Shown: positions 1 through 6,989, counted from the first letter of the stretch. The stretch: 10,041 bases of DNA from CAMDMI01 sp036759185 (GCA_036759185.1 DAIOVD010000154.1:1-10041), one strand, 5' to 3'. Numbers and translations are program-made. The notes: generated by a model from the sequence alone, not told the origin.

Positions 1-305
1 GTTCCCTGAGGAATCAGTTCTACTTCCAACTCGCCGCTCAGAAGTTGTCGTTCAAACTCTGCATTTTCTCCTACATAAGAAGAAATCATTTTTTTCACCT
101 GCCGTGTCTGGAGCATCAGACCGATACCAAAATCGTCGACACCGGCATTGTTGGAAATACAGGTAAGGTTTTTTACACCCGACCGAAGAAGGGCTGCAAT
201 GCTGTATTCCGGAATTCCGCTGAGGCCAAAGCCGCCCAGCATCAGTGTATCGCCATTTTTTACCTGGGCCACTACGGCATCCAGATCGGTAATAATCTTG
301 CTCAT
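1..305 (-). CDS. scoA: Succinyl-CoA:3-ketoacid CoA-transferase subunit A (5' part, truncated by window edge)
   Basis: The enzyme family moves CoA between succinyl-CoA and a 3-oxoacid such as acetoacetate, in the cytosol, as a heteromer of A and B subunits. Reading the minus strand from the ATG at 305-303 gives 101 codons beginning MSKIITDLDAVV with no stop before the edge. Residues 17-32 (NGDTLMLGGFGLSGIP) fit the family-1 CoA-transferase signature of the A subunit, and SNNAGVDDFGIG (51-62) and SSYVGEN (75-81) are further typical A-subunit stretches. Full A subunits are about 230 residues, so a little under half is present. The B-subunit gene would be expected beyond the left edge. No Shine-Dalgarno is visible. 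The gene diverges from the BT_3928-type gene. The catalytic glutamate lies in the B subunit, so substrate preference (acetoacetate or another acid) cannot be read here; the name is by family resemblance. Confidence 0.93.
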   Translation of the reverse strand, partial: MSKIITDLDAVVAQVKNGDTLMLGGFGLSGIPEYSIAALLRSGVKNLTCISNNAGVDDFGIGLMLQTRQVKKMISSYVGENAEFERQLLSGELEVELIPQG

Positions 306-346
306 ATCAGGTGTATCAGAATTGGACCGCAAAGAAACGGGGTTCC

Positions 347-372
347 CTGTAATAATCCCGCAGGAATTACAG
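347..372. repeat. Inverted repeat in divergent intergenic spacer
   Basis: The arms CTGTAAT (347-353) and ATTACAG (366-372) are exact reverse complements. The loop contains a second small pairing, TCC/GGA around CGCA, so the whole segment can fold as a 10-bp stem with a 2-nt bulge. It sits 41 bases upstream of the CoA-transferase start and about 100 bases upstream of the BT_3928-type start. There is no T-run, so it does not look like a terminator. An operator or a 5'-leader hairpin is possible; a chance repeat is not excluded. Confidence 0.4.
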
Positions 373-414
373 CCTGAATTTAAGAGTTTTTAACCATCGC
401 TGACTTTCAGATAG

Positions 415-445
415 TTGGTGCATTGGTTCGATTTATCCATTTTTG
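415..445 (+). promoter_or_regulatory. Candidate Bacteroidota-type promoter for the DoxX/BT_3928-type gene
   Basis: A TTG at 415-417 (-33-like) is followed after 20 bases by CATTTTTG (438-445), which differs from the Bacteroidota -7 consensus TAnnTTTG at one position. The predicted transcript would start near 452 and leave a leader of about 22 bases before the ATG at 474. The match is imperfect and T-rich sequence makes chance hits likely. Confidence 0.3.
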
Positions 446-473
446 GGGCCATTTACAGTGTGAGAAAAATCGT

Positions 474-1658
474 ATGAAAATTCTGCTTCAGTTCTTCCGG
501 ATATTCACAGGCGCCTTGTTTATCTTTTCTGGTTCTGTCAAACTGATTGATCCTGTGGGAACCCAGATCAAAATGGAAGAGTATTTTGAAGTATTTGCCC
601 AGGCCTTCCACCCTTTCTTCGAACATTTTGTGGCCTTTGCATTGCCCATTGCCGTCATCATGTGTGTGGCGGAAGTGGTGATGGGTTTTGCCCTTCTTCT
701 CTTTTATAAAATGAGAATCAACATGTGGCTGTTTCTGTTGCTGATGATTTTCTTCACGTTTCTCACCGGTTATACCGCCATGGCGTTGTATGCCAAAGAA
801 CATCAGGAAACCGGTTTCGCAGGCTGGTTCGCATCTTTCGCCGGGGTTGCGAGTCCGGCAGAAATTAATGCCGTAAGTGATTGCGGTTGTTTTGGTGACT
901 TCATCAAACTCCGTCCCTGGGAATCGTTCCTGAAAGATCTGATCCTGATGGTGCCAACTCTGTTTCTGTTCTGGAACCGGAAAAAACTCGAATCTGAATT
1001 TAAGGAAAGCGTGAATGTAACCGGGATGGTTTTGTCACTTGGGATTTCCTGTTTTGTAGCCTGGCATGCCATTGAGCATCTTCCGGCCTTTGATTTCCGT
1101 CCCTATAAAGTGGGTGCGAACATAAAAAAGAACATGGAGCCATCAGAGCCACTCCGCTACGTATATTTTATGGAACGAAACGGTGAGACGAAAGAGTTCA
1201 CTGAATATCCCACCGATACAACCTGGAAATTCAAAACGATGGAAGTTGCCAATCCGGATGCGAAACCAAAGATTACCGATTACAGCCTTTGGAACGACGA
1301 AGGCGATTTTACCCAGCAATCGTTTGAAGGCAACAAATTGTTCCTCATCATCCGGAAAGCCGACAAGGTGGATCCGAAAGATCTGAAGAAAGTGGCATCC
1401 CTTTTCAACAACATGGCCAAACTGGGCAGCATGAAAATTGAGTGTTCCGTCATTACCGGAAGTGATGCCAAATCGATGGAACTTCTCCGTCATGAAGCAC
1501 AACTGGCGGTTCCCTATTATTATGGTGACGGTACTGTCCTGAAAACGATCATGCGATCCAACGCAGGATTGTGGATGCTGAAATACGGTGAAGTGAAAGG
1601 TAAGTGGCACCTCAACGATTGCCCGGACATTCACGAAGTAATTGAATCTTTGAAATAG
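474..1658 (+). CDS. BT_3928-family membrane protein: DoxX/MauE-like domain plus thioredoxin-like C-terminal domain
   Basis: A 394-residue predicted inner-membrane protein. Hydrophobic segments lie at about residues 5-22, 52-77, 84-105, 153-168 and 183-200, the four-helix DoxX/MauE pattern plus one more helix. Between helices three and four is CGCFGD (137-142), the cysteine motif typical of this group. The C-terminal ~180 residues are soluble and thioredoxin-like in character, ending in the family hallmark around MRSNAGLWMLK (360-370) and GKWHLND (376-382). No CxxC is present there; single cysteines are C323 and C383. The start at 474 is chosen because homologues begin at MKILLQFFRIFTG-like sequence; the frame stays open upstream to a TTG at 423, but those 17 residues look non-coding. 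The family occurs in Bacteroidota and its biochemical role is unknown; a membrane thiol-redox role is inferred. It ends 4 bp from the convergent acyltransferase gene. Confidence 0.88.
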   Translation: MKILLQFFRIFTGALFIFSGSVKLIDPVGTQIKMEEYFEVFAQAFHPFFEHFVAFALPIAVIMCVAEVVMGFALLLFYKMRINMWLFLLLMIFFTFLTGYTAMALYAKEHQETGFAGWFASFAGVASPAEINAVSDCGCFGDFIKLRPWESFLKDLILMVPTLFLFWNRKKLESEFKESVNVTGMVLSLGISCFVAWHAIEHLPAFDFRPYKVGANIKKNMEPSEPLRYVYFMERNGETKEFTEYPTDTTWKFKTMEVANPDAKPKITDYSLWNDEGDFTQQSFEGNKLFLIIRKADKVDPKDLKKVASLFNNMAKLGSMKIECSVITGSDAKSMELLRHEAQLAVPYYYGDGTVLKTIMRSNAGLWMLKYGEVKGKWHLNDCPDIHEVIESLK

Positions 1659-1662
1659 CCGC

Positions 1663-2733
1663 TTATCTCCTGGCGGGCTTGTAGGCAAACCGGTCCTTGA
1701 GCAGATTGATGGGTTTTTCAATCAAAAACCAGGAAGCACTGCATATCAGCAGGGTGAGAGCCGAATAGATAATCCAGAGGACTTCAGTGGAAGGAATTTC
1801 CATTCCATTCGTCCGGAAGCTCCATTTTACGAAATCCGGCACAAAAAGGTGGTAGAGGTAAATTCCATAACTGATTTTACCCAGATACGACACAAACGAA
1901 TTTTCAAAAAAATAGCCGGGAATACCCCGGATTCCTCTGGCTGCCAGATAAATAAAAAATGCACACCCGATGGAAAAAAACGGAATCACCTGTCCAAGGA
2001 AACTGAGTCCGTAAAACTGGATCCACTGAAGTTTGATACTGAGGGTAATGATCCAGAACAACCACATCAGTGCAGCGGCATACGGTATCGGTTTATCTTT
2101 CAGCCATAACAACGACAGGGCACTTCCCACACCAAATGCATCGAACTGGCATACCGGAAATTTAGAAAACTGTGTCGCTGGTGCATGGAGATAGAGTGCA
2201 GCTTTGGTCACCATAGCTATGACAATAAATCCCAGGACAAGGTGCCAGTTGTACTTCGGCGGACAGCTCAGAATCAGAACCGGCCAGATGAGATAGTATT
2301 GTTCTTCAATGGCCAGCGACCAAAGATGTTCCACATATCCGGAGTACCAGTTGTTGGTGAAAAACAGAAGAAAATTGTATCCGTAGCCAAGGAGCCACGG
2401 CCAGATTTCACGGGCATATCCGATTCCGAAAACCAATAAACATCCTACATACAAATAGTAAATCGGAAATATGCGAATGGTCCTTCGGATATAAAATGTT
2501 CTCAGAATACGGGAACGGATTCCGGAGATTCCGGATTGAAAGGATTCCTGTTGACGCAGGAGGATATTGGTGATAAGAAATCCGGAAAGCACAAAAAACA
2601 TTCCGACACCCATTGAGCCTCCCAGGTGAATGGGACTTGGTCCTTCATACCAATGATGCAACACCACCATCAGAACGGCAATGGTACGCACTCCATCCAG
2701 GTGCTTGAAATAGGGATTCCCGGTTACGGTCAT
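1663..2733 (-). CDS. Acyltransferase-3 (OafA/YrhL-type) membrane protein
   Basis: A 356-residue polytopic membrane protein of the acyltransferase-3 family, whose members transfer acetyl or other acyl groups to extracytoplasmic sugars of lipopolysaccharide, capsule, peptidoglycan or secondary metabolites. Motifs in order: LDGVRTIA (12-19) and HH (26-27), the conserved Arg and His region; GVGMFFVLSGFLIT (42-55); the basic cluster RRTIRIFPIYY (83-93); HLWSLAIEEQYYLIWP (136-151); GKISYGIYLYH (285-295) and FLIEKP (336-341). About ten hydrophobic segments are visible and no extra SGNH domain is attached, so it is a stand-alone family member of usual length. Its ATG overlaps the TGA of the upstream spermidine-synthase-like gene (ATGA, 2730-2733), implying translational coupling. 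The acceptor cannot be predicted; no glycosyltransferase or polysaccharide gene is nearby. Confidence 0.92.
   Translation of the reverse strand: MTVTGNPYFKHLDGVRTIAVLMVVLHHWYEGPSPIHLGGSMGVGMFFVLSGFLITNILLRQQESFQSGISGIRSRILRTFYIRRTIRIFPIYYLYVGCLLVFGIGYAREIWPWLLGYGYNFLLFFTNNWYSGYVEHLWSLAIEEQYYLIWPVLILSCPPKYNWHLVLGFIVIAMVTKAALYLHAPATQFSKFPVCQFDAFGVGSALSLLWLKDKPIPYAAALMWLFWIITLSIKLQWIQFYGLSFLGQVIPFFSIGCAFFIYLAARGIRGIPGYFFENSFVSYLGKISYGIYLYHLFVPDFVKWSFRTNGMEIPSTEVLWIIYSALTLLICSASWFLIEKPINLLKDRFAYKPARR
2518..2535. repeat. Perfect 9-bp tandem duplication inside the acyltransferase gene
   Basis: GATTCCGGA occurs twice back to back (2518-2526 and 2527-2535). On the coding strand it adds an in-frame SGI-SGI (residues 68-73 approximately) in a loop before the basic RRTIRIFP motif. 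It is a likely slippage-type microduplication that keeps the reading frame. Confidence 0.6.
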
Positions 2734-4217
2734 TTCTGAAAATAGCTGCTGAGCATTTTCTCCGCGTAATGTTCTACAGGAGCAAAATTATCGAGCAGAA
2801 CTATTCCTTCTTCTTTACCAATGTTGCTTAGGTTAACTTCCTGGGCCAGCATATCCTGGATTTCCGGAGAAACCTGTGGAGCATGGAAGCCAGGGTTTTT
2901 CATTGTACAAACCAGCATAATATTCTGCACCCTTTCAGCCGGAGCGGTTTTACGTGGTTTGAAAGCCTTCACCACAGGAAACACTTCCCGACAGGTTTTC
3001 ACCATCGAATGAAATAAATCGCGGTTGGGGCCGGCAACCGGACTGAGAATGTTGATCATCAGAACACCATCTTCTGTAAGAGAGGTGGCCATTCGTTCCA
3101 TGGCTTCTTTTGAAACCAGGTGAAACGGAATAGAAAACAGGGAACGATAGGCATCGCCCATGATCACATCATATTTCTTCTTGTTGTGGTTGAGGTAAAT
3201 TCTGCCATCCTCATGGATTGGCACTATCCGCTCATCCGGTCTGAGCCGAAACTCTTTCTGAGCAATGTCCGTGAGGGCTGGATCGATTTCCAGAACATCC
3301 ATCTTCATATTCGGATAGGCATTTTGAAAATACTTCGGAACCGAATAGGCACCTCCCCCGATGAGCAATGTGTTGATGGGATTCGGATGAAAATGAAACA
3401 TCATCTTATAAAACCTCGAATAGACAAAAGCCAGTGAATCCGAATCAAGATACATTCCGGAGCTGTATTCATTTCCGACTTTCATCACTTTGCAAACCCG
3501 GTCGTTTTTTTCAGGATAGGGTCCCGTAATGACCTGGACAGAACAATACTCGGTATCGCGGATCTGCAGCAGATTGTTTTTGCCGAATGCCTGAACAAAC
3601 GGAGAAATCAGAAACACCACCAACGCGATGGCCGCATCGTTACTCCGCCGGTTGATCAATGCAAGTATTAAGGTTAAGGCACTGAGAATAAACATAATAT
3701 TCCGACTTCCGACCCATGCCATCAGATAAAATCCGACAAGAAATGTTCCCACGATACTTCCAACTGAAGACAAAGCATACAAACGACCAATGGTGGCACC
3801 TGATGTATTGATGTCTTTCATACGGATCCGGACGGCCTGTGGAGAAACCATTCCCAATAAATAGGCAGGCAAACCAAATAAAATGCTTGCTGAGACCGCT
3901 GCACTCCACTTAACACTGACAAACATGGTGGTGATATAAGCCAGAACGGTCTGGTTAATCACCGCCACAACTCCGATGGAAACACCGGCCAGTAGCAACA
4001 CCTGTGAGAGGCGTTTCTGGCTTGGATCTTCATCGGCTTTCTGGCCTCCGTGGTAATAGCCCAGACTAAGACTTGCCAGGATCACTCCGATAAGGCTGGT
4101 CCAGATGAAGGTAGAAGTTCCGACATAGGGTGCCAGAATACGGGAGCCGGTCAGTTCCAGCATCATGACAACGGCACCACTCAGGAAGACCGTAATTTCC
4201 AGGACGTATTTTTTCAT
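2730..4217 (-). CDS. Fused membrane / spermidine-synthase-like protein
   Basis: A 495-residue protein with an N-terminal membrane half (about seven hydrophobic segments, residues 5-210) and a C-terminal SAM-methyltransferase-fold half like spermidine synthase (about 215-495). The N-terminus carries the signature of fused MFS-type spermidine synthases: LELTGSRILAPYVGTS (20-35), then a W-T-S-L-I-G-V stretch and LGYYHGG (52-58). The C-terminal half shows LLIGGGAYS (284-292, nucleotide-binding loop), LEIDP (309-313, acidic residue for the SAM ribose), EDGR (336-339), YDVIMGDAYRS (349-359) and LLDNFAPVEHY (474-484). The usual GGGDG loop reads GGGAYS, so aminopropyl transfer to putrescine is uncertain and no SAM decarboxylase gene is in view. 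The start MKKYVLEITVFLSG is preceded by no Shine-Dalgarno. It is the first gene of a two-gene unit with the acyltransferase. Confidence 0.88.
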   Translation of the reverse strand: MKKYVLEITVFLSGAVVMMLELTGSRILAPYVGTSTFIWTSLIGVILASLSLGYYHGGQKADEDPSQKRLSQVLLLAGVSIGVVAVINQTVLAYITTMFVSVKWSAAVSASILFGLPAYLLGMVSPQAVRIRMKDINTSGATIGRLYALSSVGSIVGTFLVGFYLMAWVGSRNIMFILSALTLILALINRRSNDAAIALVVFLISPFVQAFGKNNLLQIRDTEYCSVQVITGPYPEKNDRVCKVMKVGNEYSSGMYLDSDSLAFVYSRFYKMMFHFHPNPINTLLIGGGAYSVPKYFQNAYPNMKMDVLEIDPALTDIAQKEFRLRPDERIVPIHEDGRIYLNHNKKKYDVIMGDAYRSLFSIPFHLVSKEAMERMATSLTEDGVLMINILSPVAGPNRDLFHSMVKTCREVFPVVKAFKPRKTAPAERVQNIMLVCTMKNPGFHAPQVSPEIQDMLAQEVNLSNIGKEEGIVLLDNFAPVEHYAEKMLSSYFQK

Positions 4218-4399
4218 TGAGACAATTCAGGATGCAAAAAACAATATCCGGAAGAAATTATCCCGGAAAATTCGACTGTATTTAAAATGATGTGTTTTGA
4301 AATGAAGTCTTGCTGATGAAAACAGCGGTTGAGTACCTCGGTACGACGTTTTCATTACTAAATTCTGAAATCCGGGATACGATGGTTATGACCATCAAT
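4218..4399. other. Non-coding spacer with small repeats
   Basis: This 182-bp gap lies between the RDD gene end and the start of the spermidine-synthase-like gene, both on the minus strand, so it should hold the promoter of the latter. I find no ORF in it. Visible elements are two CCGGAA copies exactly 15 bp apart (4248-4253 and 4263-4268), 31-51 bp upstream of the start codon; a GTACC-TC-GGTAC inverted repeat (about 4333-4344); and GATGGT-TATG-ACCATC (4381-4396) just after the RDD stop. The last could form a 6-bp hairpin in the RDD transcript but lacks a U-tract. No good TAnnTTTG box was found. Confidence 0.5.
4248..4268. repeat. Direct repeat of CCGGAA at 15-bp spacing upstream of the spermidine-synthase-like gene
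   Basis: CCGGAA at 4248-4253 recurs at 4263-4268, and the similarity continues outward (ATATCCGGAA versus TTATCCCGGAA). It sits where a promoter or operator for the minus-strand gene starting at 4217 would be expected. A spacing of 15 bp is not an integral number of helical turns, and CCGG-containing words are common in this DNA, so chance is a real alternative. Confidence 0.3.
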
Positions 4400-5131
4400 T
4401 TACCGGCTCAGGGCCACATAATCACGCAGAACTGCCAGGAGGAAATCGTTGTCGTTGACGATTTCACGATGTGGAATTCCCATTTGCCGTGCGAGGATGA
4501 CCGAAAGTTCGGTGATCGACTGCCTGTGACCCGCTGTTGGATGTGATCTGGCACGGTCTAATACTTCCTTGATCAGAATGGCCTCTTGTTCTGAAATACA
4601 AACGGATTGTGTAAAACTGGGGGTATAATTGGCCAGAGACTTTATTTTCAACAACTGGCTCACCGAGTTTTCTTTCGGAAAATATTTTACGATTACGGTA
4701 TTGGAAAGAATCTCCCCGATTCGTTGTCTTGAGGCCGAAAACCCAACCAGCAAACCTGCAGCCGCCCCCAGACTAAGGAAAATATCCACTGAACGGAATG
4801 CCCAGCGAATCACATAATCCATAAGCTCGCAAGGTTGTCCGTCGAGCCTCATTATCCGAAGACCCATGGCCCTCTTTCCAATGGAGCTTCCATGCATAAA
4901 ATATTCACTCGCCAGGGAGTAGAACACAAAAATCGTCATCAGAACGAAGCTGATTACCAGTTGAACATCATTGCCATACAATGAGAAAACACCGGCAAGA
5001 AAAAATAACAATGCCGAAAACACGCCCATCACCATCCAATCCAGAATAAGGGCCAGAAGTCTTTCCCAGAAAGTTCCCAGTTCATACCGGATCATCACGT
5101 TCTGAACTGTTTTTATTTCAATGGATGCCAC
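4400..5131 (-). CDS. RDD-family membrane protein
   Basis: A 243-residue membrane protein. Residues 15-150 form an RDD domain: ERLLALILDW (23-32) with the conserved Arg and Asp, hydrophobic segments at about 32-50 and 57-75, GSSIGKRAMGLRI (81-93) followed by RLDGQP, a third hydrophobic segment at 114-133 and RIGEILSNTVIVK (137-149). RDD proteins are thought to be transporters or membrane partners, but the function in MoxR clusters is unknown. A hydrophilic C-terminal region of about 93 residues follows and should be cytosolic. The start is a GTG (5131-5129): the upstream frame has no ATG before a stop, and the only other candidate is the internal ATG at residue 13, just before the domain. Its start lies 43 bp from the divergent SpoIIM-type gene, so the two probably share a control region. 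Confidence 0.87.
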   Translation of the reverse strand: MASIEIKTVQNVMIRYELGTFWERLLALILDWMVMGVFSALLFFLAGVFSLYGNDVQLVISFVLMTIFVFYSLASEYFMHGSSIGKRAMGLRIMRLDGQPCELMDYVIRWAFRSVDIFLSLGAAAGLLVGFSASRQRIGEILSNTVIVKYFPKENSVSQLLKIKSLANYTPSFTQSVCISEQEAILIKEVLDRARSHPTAGHRQSITELSVILARQMGIPHREIVNDNDFLLAVLRDYVALSR

Positions 5132-5159
5132 TTGTCTGTTCGTGCTTTTTATTTATTTG
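5132..5159 (+). promoter_or_regulatory. Candidate promoter for the SpoIIM-DUF4129-DUF4350-MoxR operon
   Basis: TTG at 5132-5134 is followed after 17 bases by TTTATTTG (5152-5159), one mismatch from the Bacteroidota -7 box TAnnTTTG. Both lie in the 43-bp divergent spacer next to the RDD start, which would give a very short leader before the ATG at 5175. The spacing is at the short end for this promoter type, so this is only a candidate. Confidence 0.25.
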
Positions 5160-5174
5160 CGTCACCTAAAATCG

Positions 5175-6989
5175 ATGAAGGAGACACAGTTCATTGAACA
5201 AAACAAGGAAAAGTGGGCGGATTATGAAAATATGCTGAAGGAACAATCACCGGATGCAGAAAAGATCTACAGCCTGTTTTATTCCATCAGCGACGACCTG
5301 GCATATGCAAGGTCGCATTACCCCAATAGGTCAGTCCGGGTTTACCTCAATAATCTGGCGAGAAATCTTTTCCGCAATGTGTATTCCGGGCGTAAAACCA
5401 CAATTCGGTCGGCTCTTGACTTCTGGAAAACGGATGTCCCGATGGCTTTGTATAACACCCGATACGAACAACTTGCTGCTTTCCTTGTATTTTTTGTGGC
5501 AGCAATTATAGGAATCGTCTCCTGCCTTTCGGACGATCAGTTTGCCTCTTCCATTCTGGGAAAATCCTATGTCCGGATGACCCTGGAAAATATTCACAAA
5601 GGCAAACCTATGGCTGTGTACGATGAAGATTCTCCTTTCTCGATGTTTATTGCCATCGCAACCAACAACCTGAAGGTCTGCTACATAGGTTTTTCCATGG
5701 GAATCATGGGTGGCCTGGGAACACTCTATATCCTCCTGTACAATGGAATCATGGTGGGAACCTTTCAGTTTTTCTTTGCCAAATACAATCTGCTCTGGTC
5801 ATCATTTCTTACAATCTGGATGCACGGTGCCCTTGAAATCAGCAGCATTGTCATCGGGTCGGGTGCTGGTTTTACAATTGGAAAAGGGCTGCTCTTTCCT
5901 GGTACCTATTCCCGGATGCAGTCTCTGTTACTGGCAGCCAGGAGAGCCATAACCATTATGATCGGCATTTCACCTGTCATTGTAGTGGCAGCCTACATTG
6001 AGTCCTTTCTCACCCGGCATTACAACATGCATGAAGCCATTAAGCTGACTCTCATTCTGGCTTCATTCGGTTTTATTCTGTTCTACTTTGTTTTTTACCC
6101 GTTCATAAAAGGACGGAGTCGGAAAGAACATTCCTATCAGGCAGATGGGCTCACCTACCTCAAACCCGTTGTGTTTGATTCGAAACAGATTTACAACGCT
6201 GGCCAGATTTCCGGTTTCTCACTTCGGTTTTTTGGGAACATGTTTCAGAAAACCATATGGTTCACCCTCGTTTTCTCCTTGCTCTATACCATCATGGTAG
6301 CGGTGCTGCAATACCAGGAAACGATCGGCTTTGAACTGGTGCGTCAGTCCGGACTCTGGTACACCCTTTTTTACTTTTCAGAATCCCCTTCAGCGTTTGC
6401 ACTCCATTTGGTGCTGATTACCTGCCTGGTGCTTATCACATGTTATCTGCTGATGAAGCATACCGACCCATCCAACGCACGCTCATTTCCGGCAACGGTC
6501 CTTGGTTTCGGAATTCCAACTGTGATTGTTTTCGGCACAATTTCAGTCCTTTTACTTATTGAAGGTGCCTGGAAACTGTTGTATGTGCTCATTCTTCCTG
6601 GTTTCTATGTATGGTTGGGAATGATCCTGGTTTCGAAAGAAACCATCGGATCGGTTGTAGCGAAAACCTGGGAATACACATTTGGTTCGCCCGGAAAAGC
6701 AATGGCCTGCTTTCTGATTTTCATTCTGCTCGGGCTTTTTGGCATTGTCCTCACCAGCTCTCCGCTAGCCAGTAAGGTGATGGATCTGATTTACTGGAAT
6801 GTATCGGTAAGCAACAGTGAAATAACCCGTGTTATTTTCATTTACCTGCCAACGTGGATTGGATATTGTTTCATGCTGATTACGGCTCAGCTCCTGGTCA
6901 TTTCTTCCTGCATTCTGGCGTATACTCTTATTGAAACCAACCAGGCAGGCGGATTACTAAACCGCATCCGGGCTTTGCAAAACGAATGA
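5175..6989 (+). CDS. SpoIIM-family (DUF95) membrane protein with an additional C-terminal multi-pass membrane domain
   Basis: A 604-residue polytopic protein. Residues 1-315 are a SpoIIM/DUF95 protein: soluble N-terminal helices (1-95), then membrane helices and the family core NNLKVCYIGFSMGIMGGLGT (164-183), YNGIMVGTF (189-197), HGALEISSIVIGSGAG (217-232), a PGTYSR turn (242-247) and AAYIESFLTRH (272-282). Family members of this type usually stop near 320 residues. Here a hydrophilic linker (314-340) leads to roughly 260 more residues with about six hydrophobic segments (about 358-380, 408-426, 440-463, 467-486, 508-528, 552-585). This part resembles the unassigned multi-pass proteins found beside such clusters, but I cannot name its family. 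The start at 5175 (MKETQFIEQNKEKW) is chosen over an in-frame ATG at 5121, which lies inside the RDD gene. The TGA overlaps the next ATG. The gene is named from similarity to a sporulation protein; no sporulation role is implied. Confidence 0.85.
   Translation: MKETQFIEQNKEKWADYENMLKEQSPDAEKIYSLFYSISDDLAYARSHYPNRSVRVYLNNLARNLFRNVYSGRKTTIRSALDFWKTDVPMALYNTRYEQLAAFLVFFVAAIIGIVSCLSDDQFASSILGKSYVRMTLENIHKGKPMAVYDEDSPFSMFIAIATNNLKVCYIGFSMGIMGGLGTLYILLYNGIMVGTFQFFFAKYNLLWSSFLTIWMHGALEISSIVIGSGAGFTIGKGLLFPGTYSRMQSLLLAARRAITIMIGISPVIVVAAYIESFLTRHYNMHEAIKLTLILASFGFILFYFVFYPFIKGRSRKEHSYQADGLTYLKPVVFDSKQIYNAGQISGFSLRFFGNMFQKTIWFTLVFSLLYTIMVAVLQYQETIGFELVRQSGLWYTLFYFSESPSAFALHLVLITCLVLITCYLLMKHTDPSNARSFPATVLGFGIPTVIVFGTISVLLLIEGAWKLLYVLILPGFYVWLGMILVSKETIGSVVAKTWEYTFGSPGKAMACFLIFILLGLFGIVLTSSPLASKVMDLIYWNVSVSNSEITRVIFIYLPTWIGYCFMLITAQLLVISSCILAYTLIETNQAGGLLNRIRALQNE

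Noticed and set aside
45..393. Plus-strand open frames at the left edge
   Set aside because: They are antisense to the CoA-transferase gene, whose protein signature is unmistakable.
423..473. Upstream TTG-initiated 17-residue extension of the BT_3928-type protein
   Set aside because: It is rich in unusual residues, overlaps the best promoter candidate, and the ATG at 474 opens directly into the typical first membrane helix.
1657..1679. Possible bidirectional terminator at the convergent junction (AGCCGC with GCGGGCT)
   Set aside because: The stem is only six pairs with a bulge and no T-run follows on either strand.
1712..1730. Perfect hairpin GGTTTTT / AAAAACC near the end of the acyltransferase gene
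   Set aside because: It lies in the codons of the conserved FLIEKP motif and the stem is A/T-rich, so it is most simply explained by coding.
4381..4396. Terminator for the RDD gene (GATGGT-TATG-ACCATC)
   Set aside because: The 6-bp stem is weak and is not followed by a U-tract on the minus-strand transcript.
4310..4546. A 78-codon plus-strand open frame
   Set aside because: Half of it is antisense to the RDD gene and its translation shows no recognisable domain or membrane segment.
5121..5174. Upstream ATG adding 18 residues to the SpoIIM-type protein
   Set aside because: It lies inside the start of the RDD gene and over the candidate promoter; the soluble N-terminus starting at 5175 is typical of the family.
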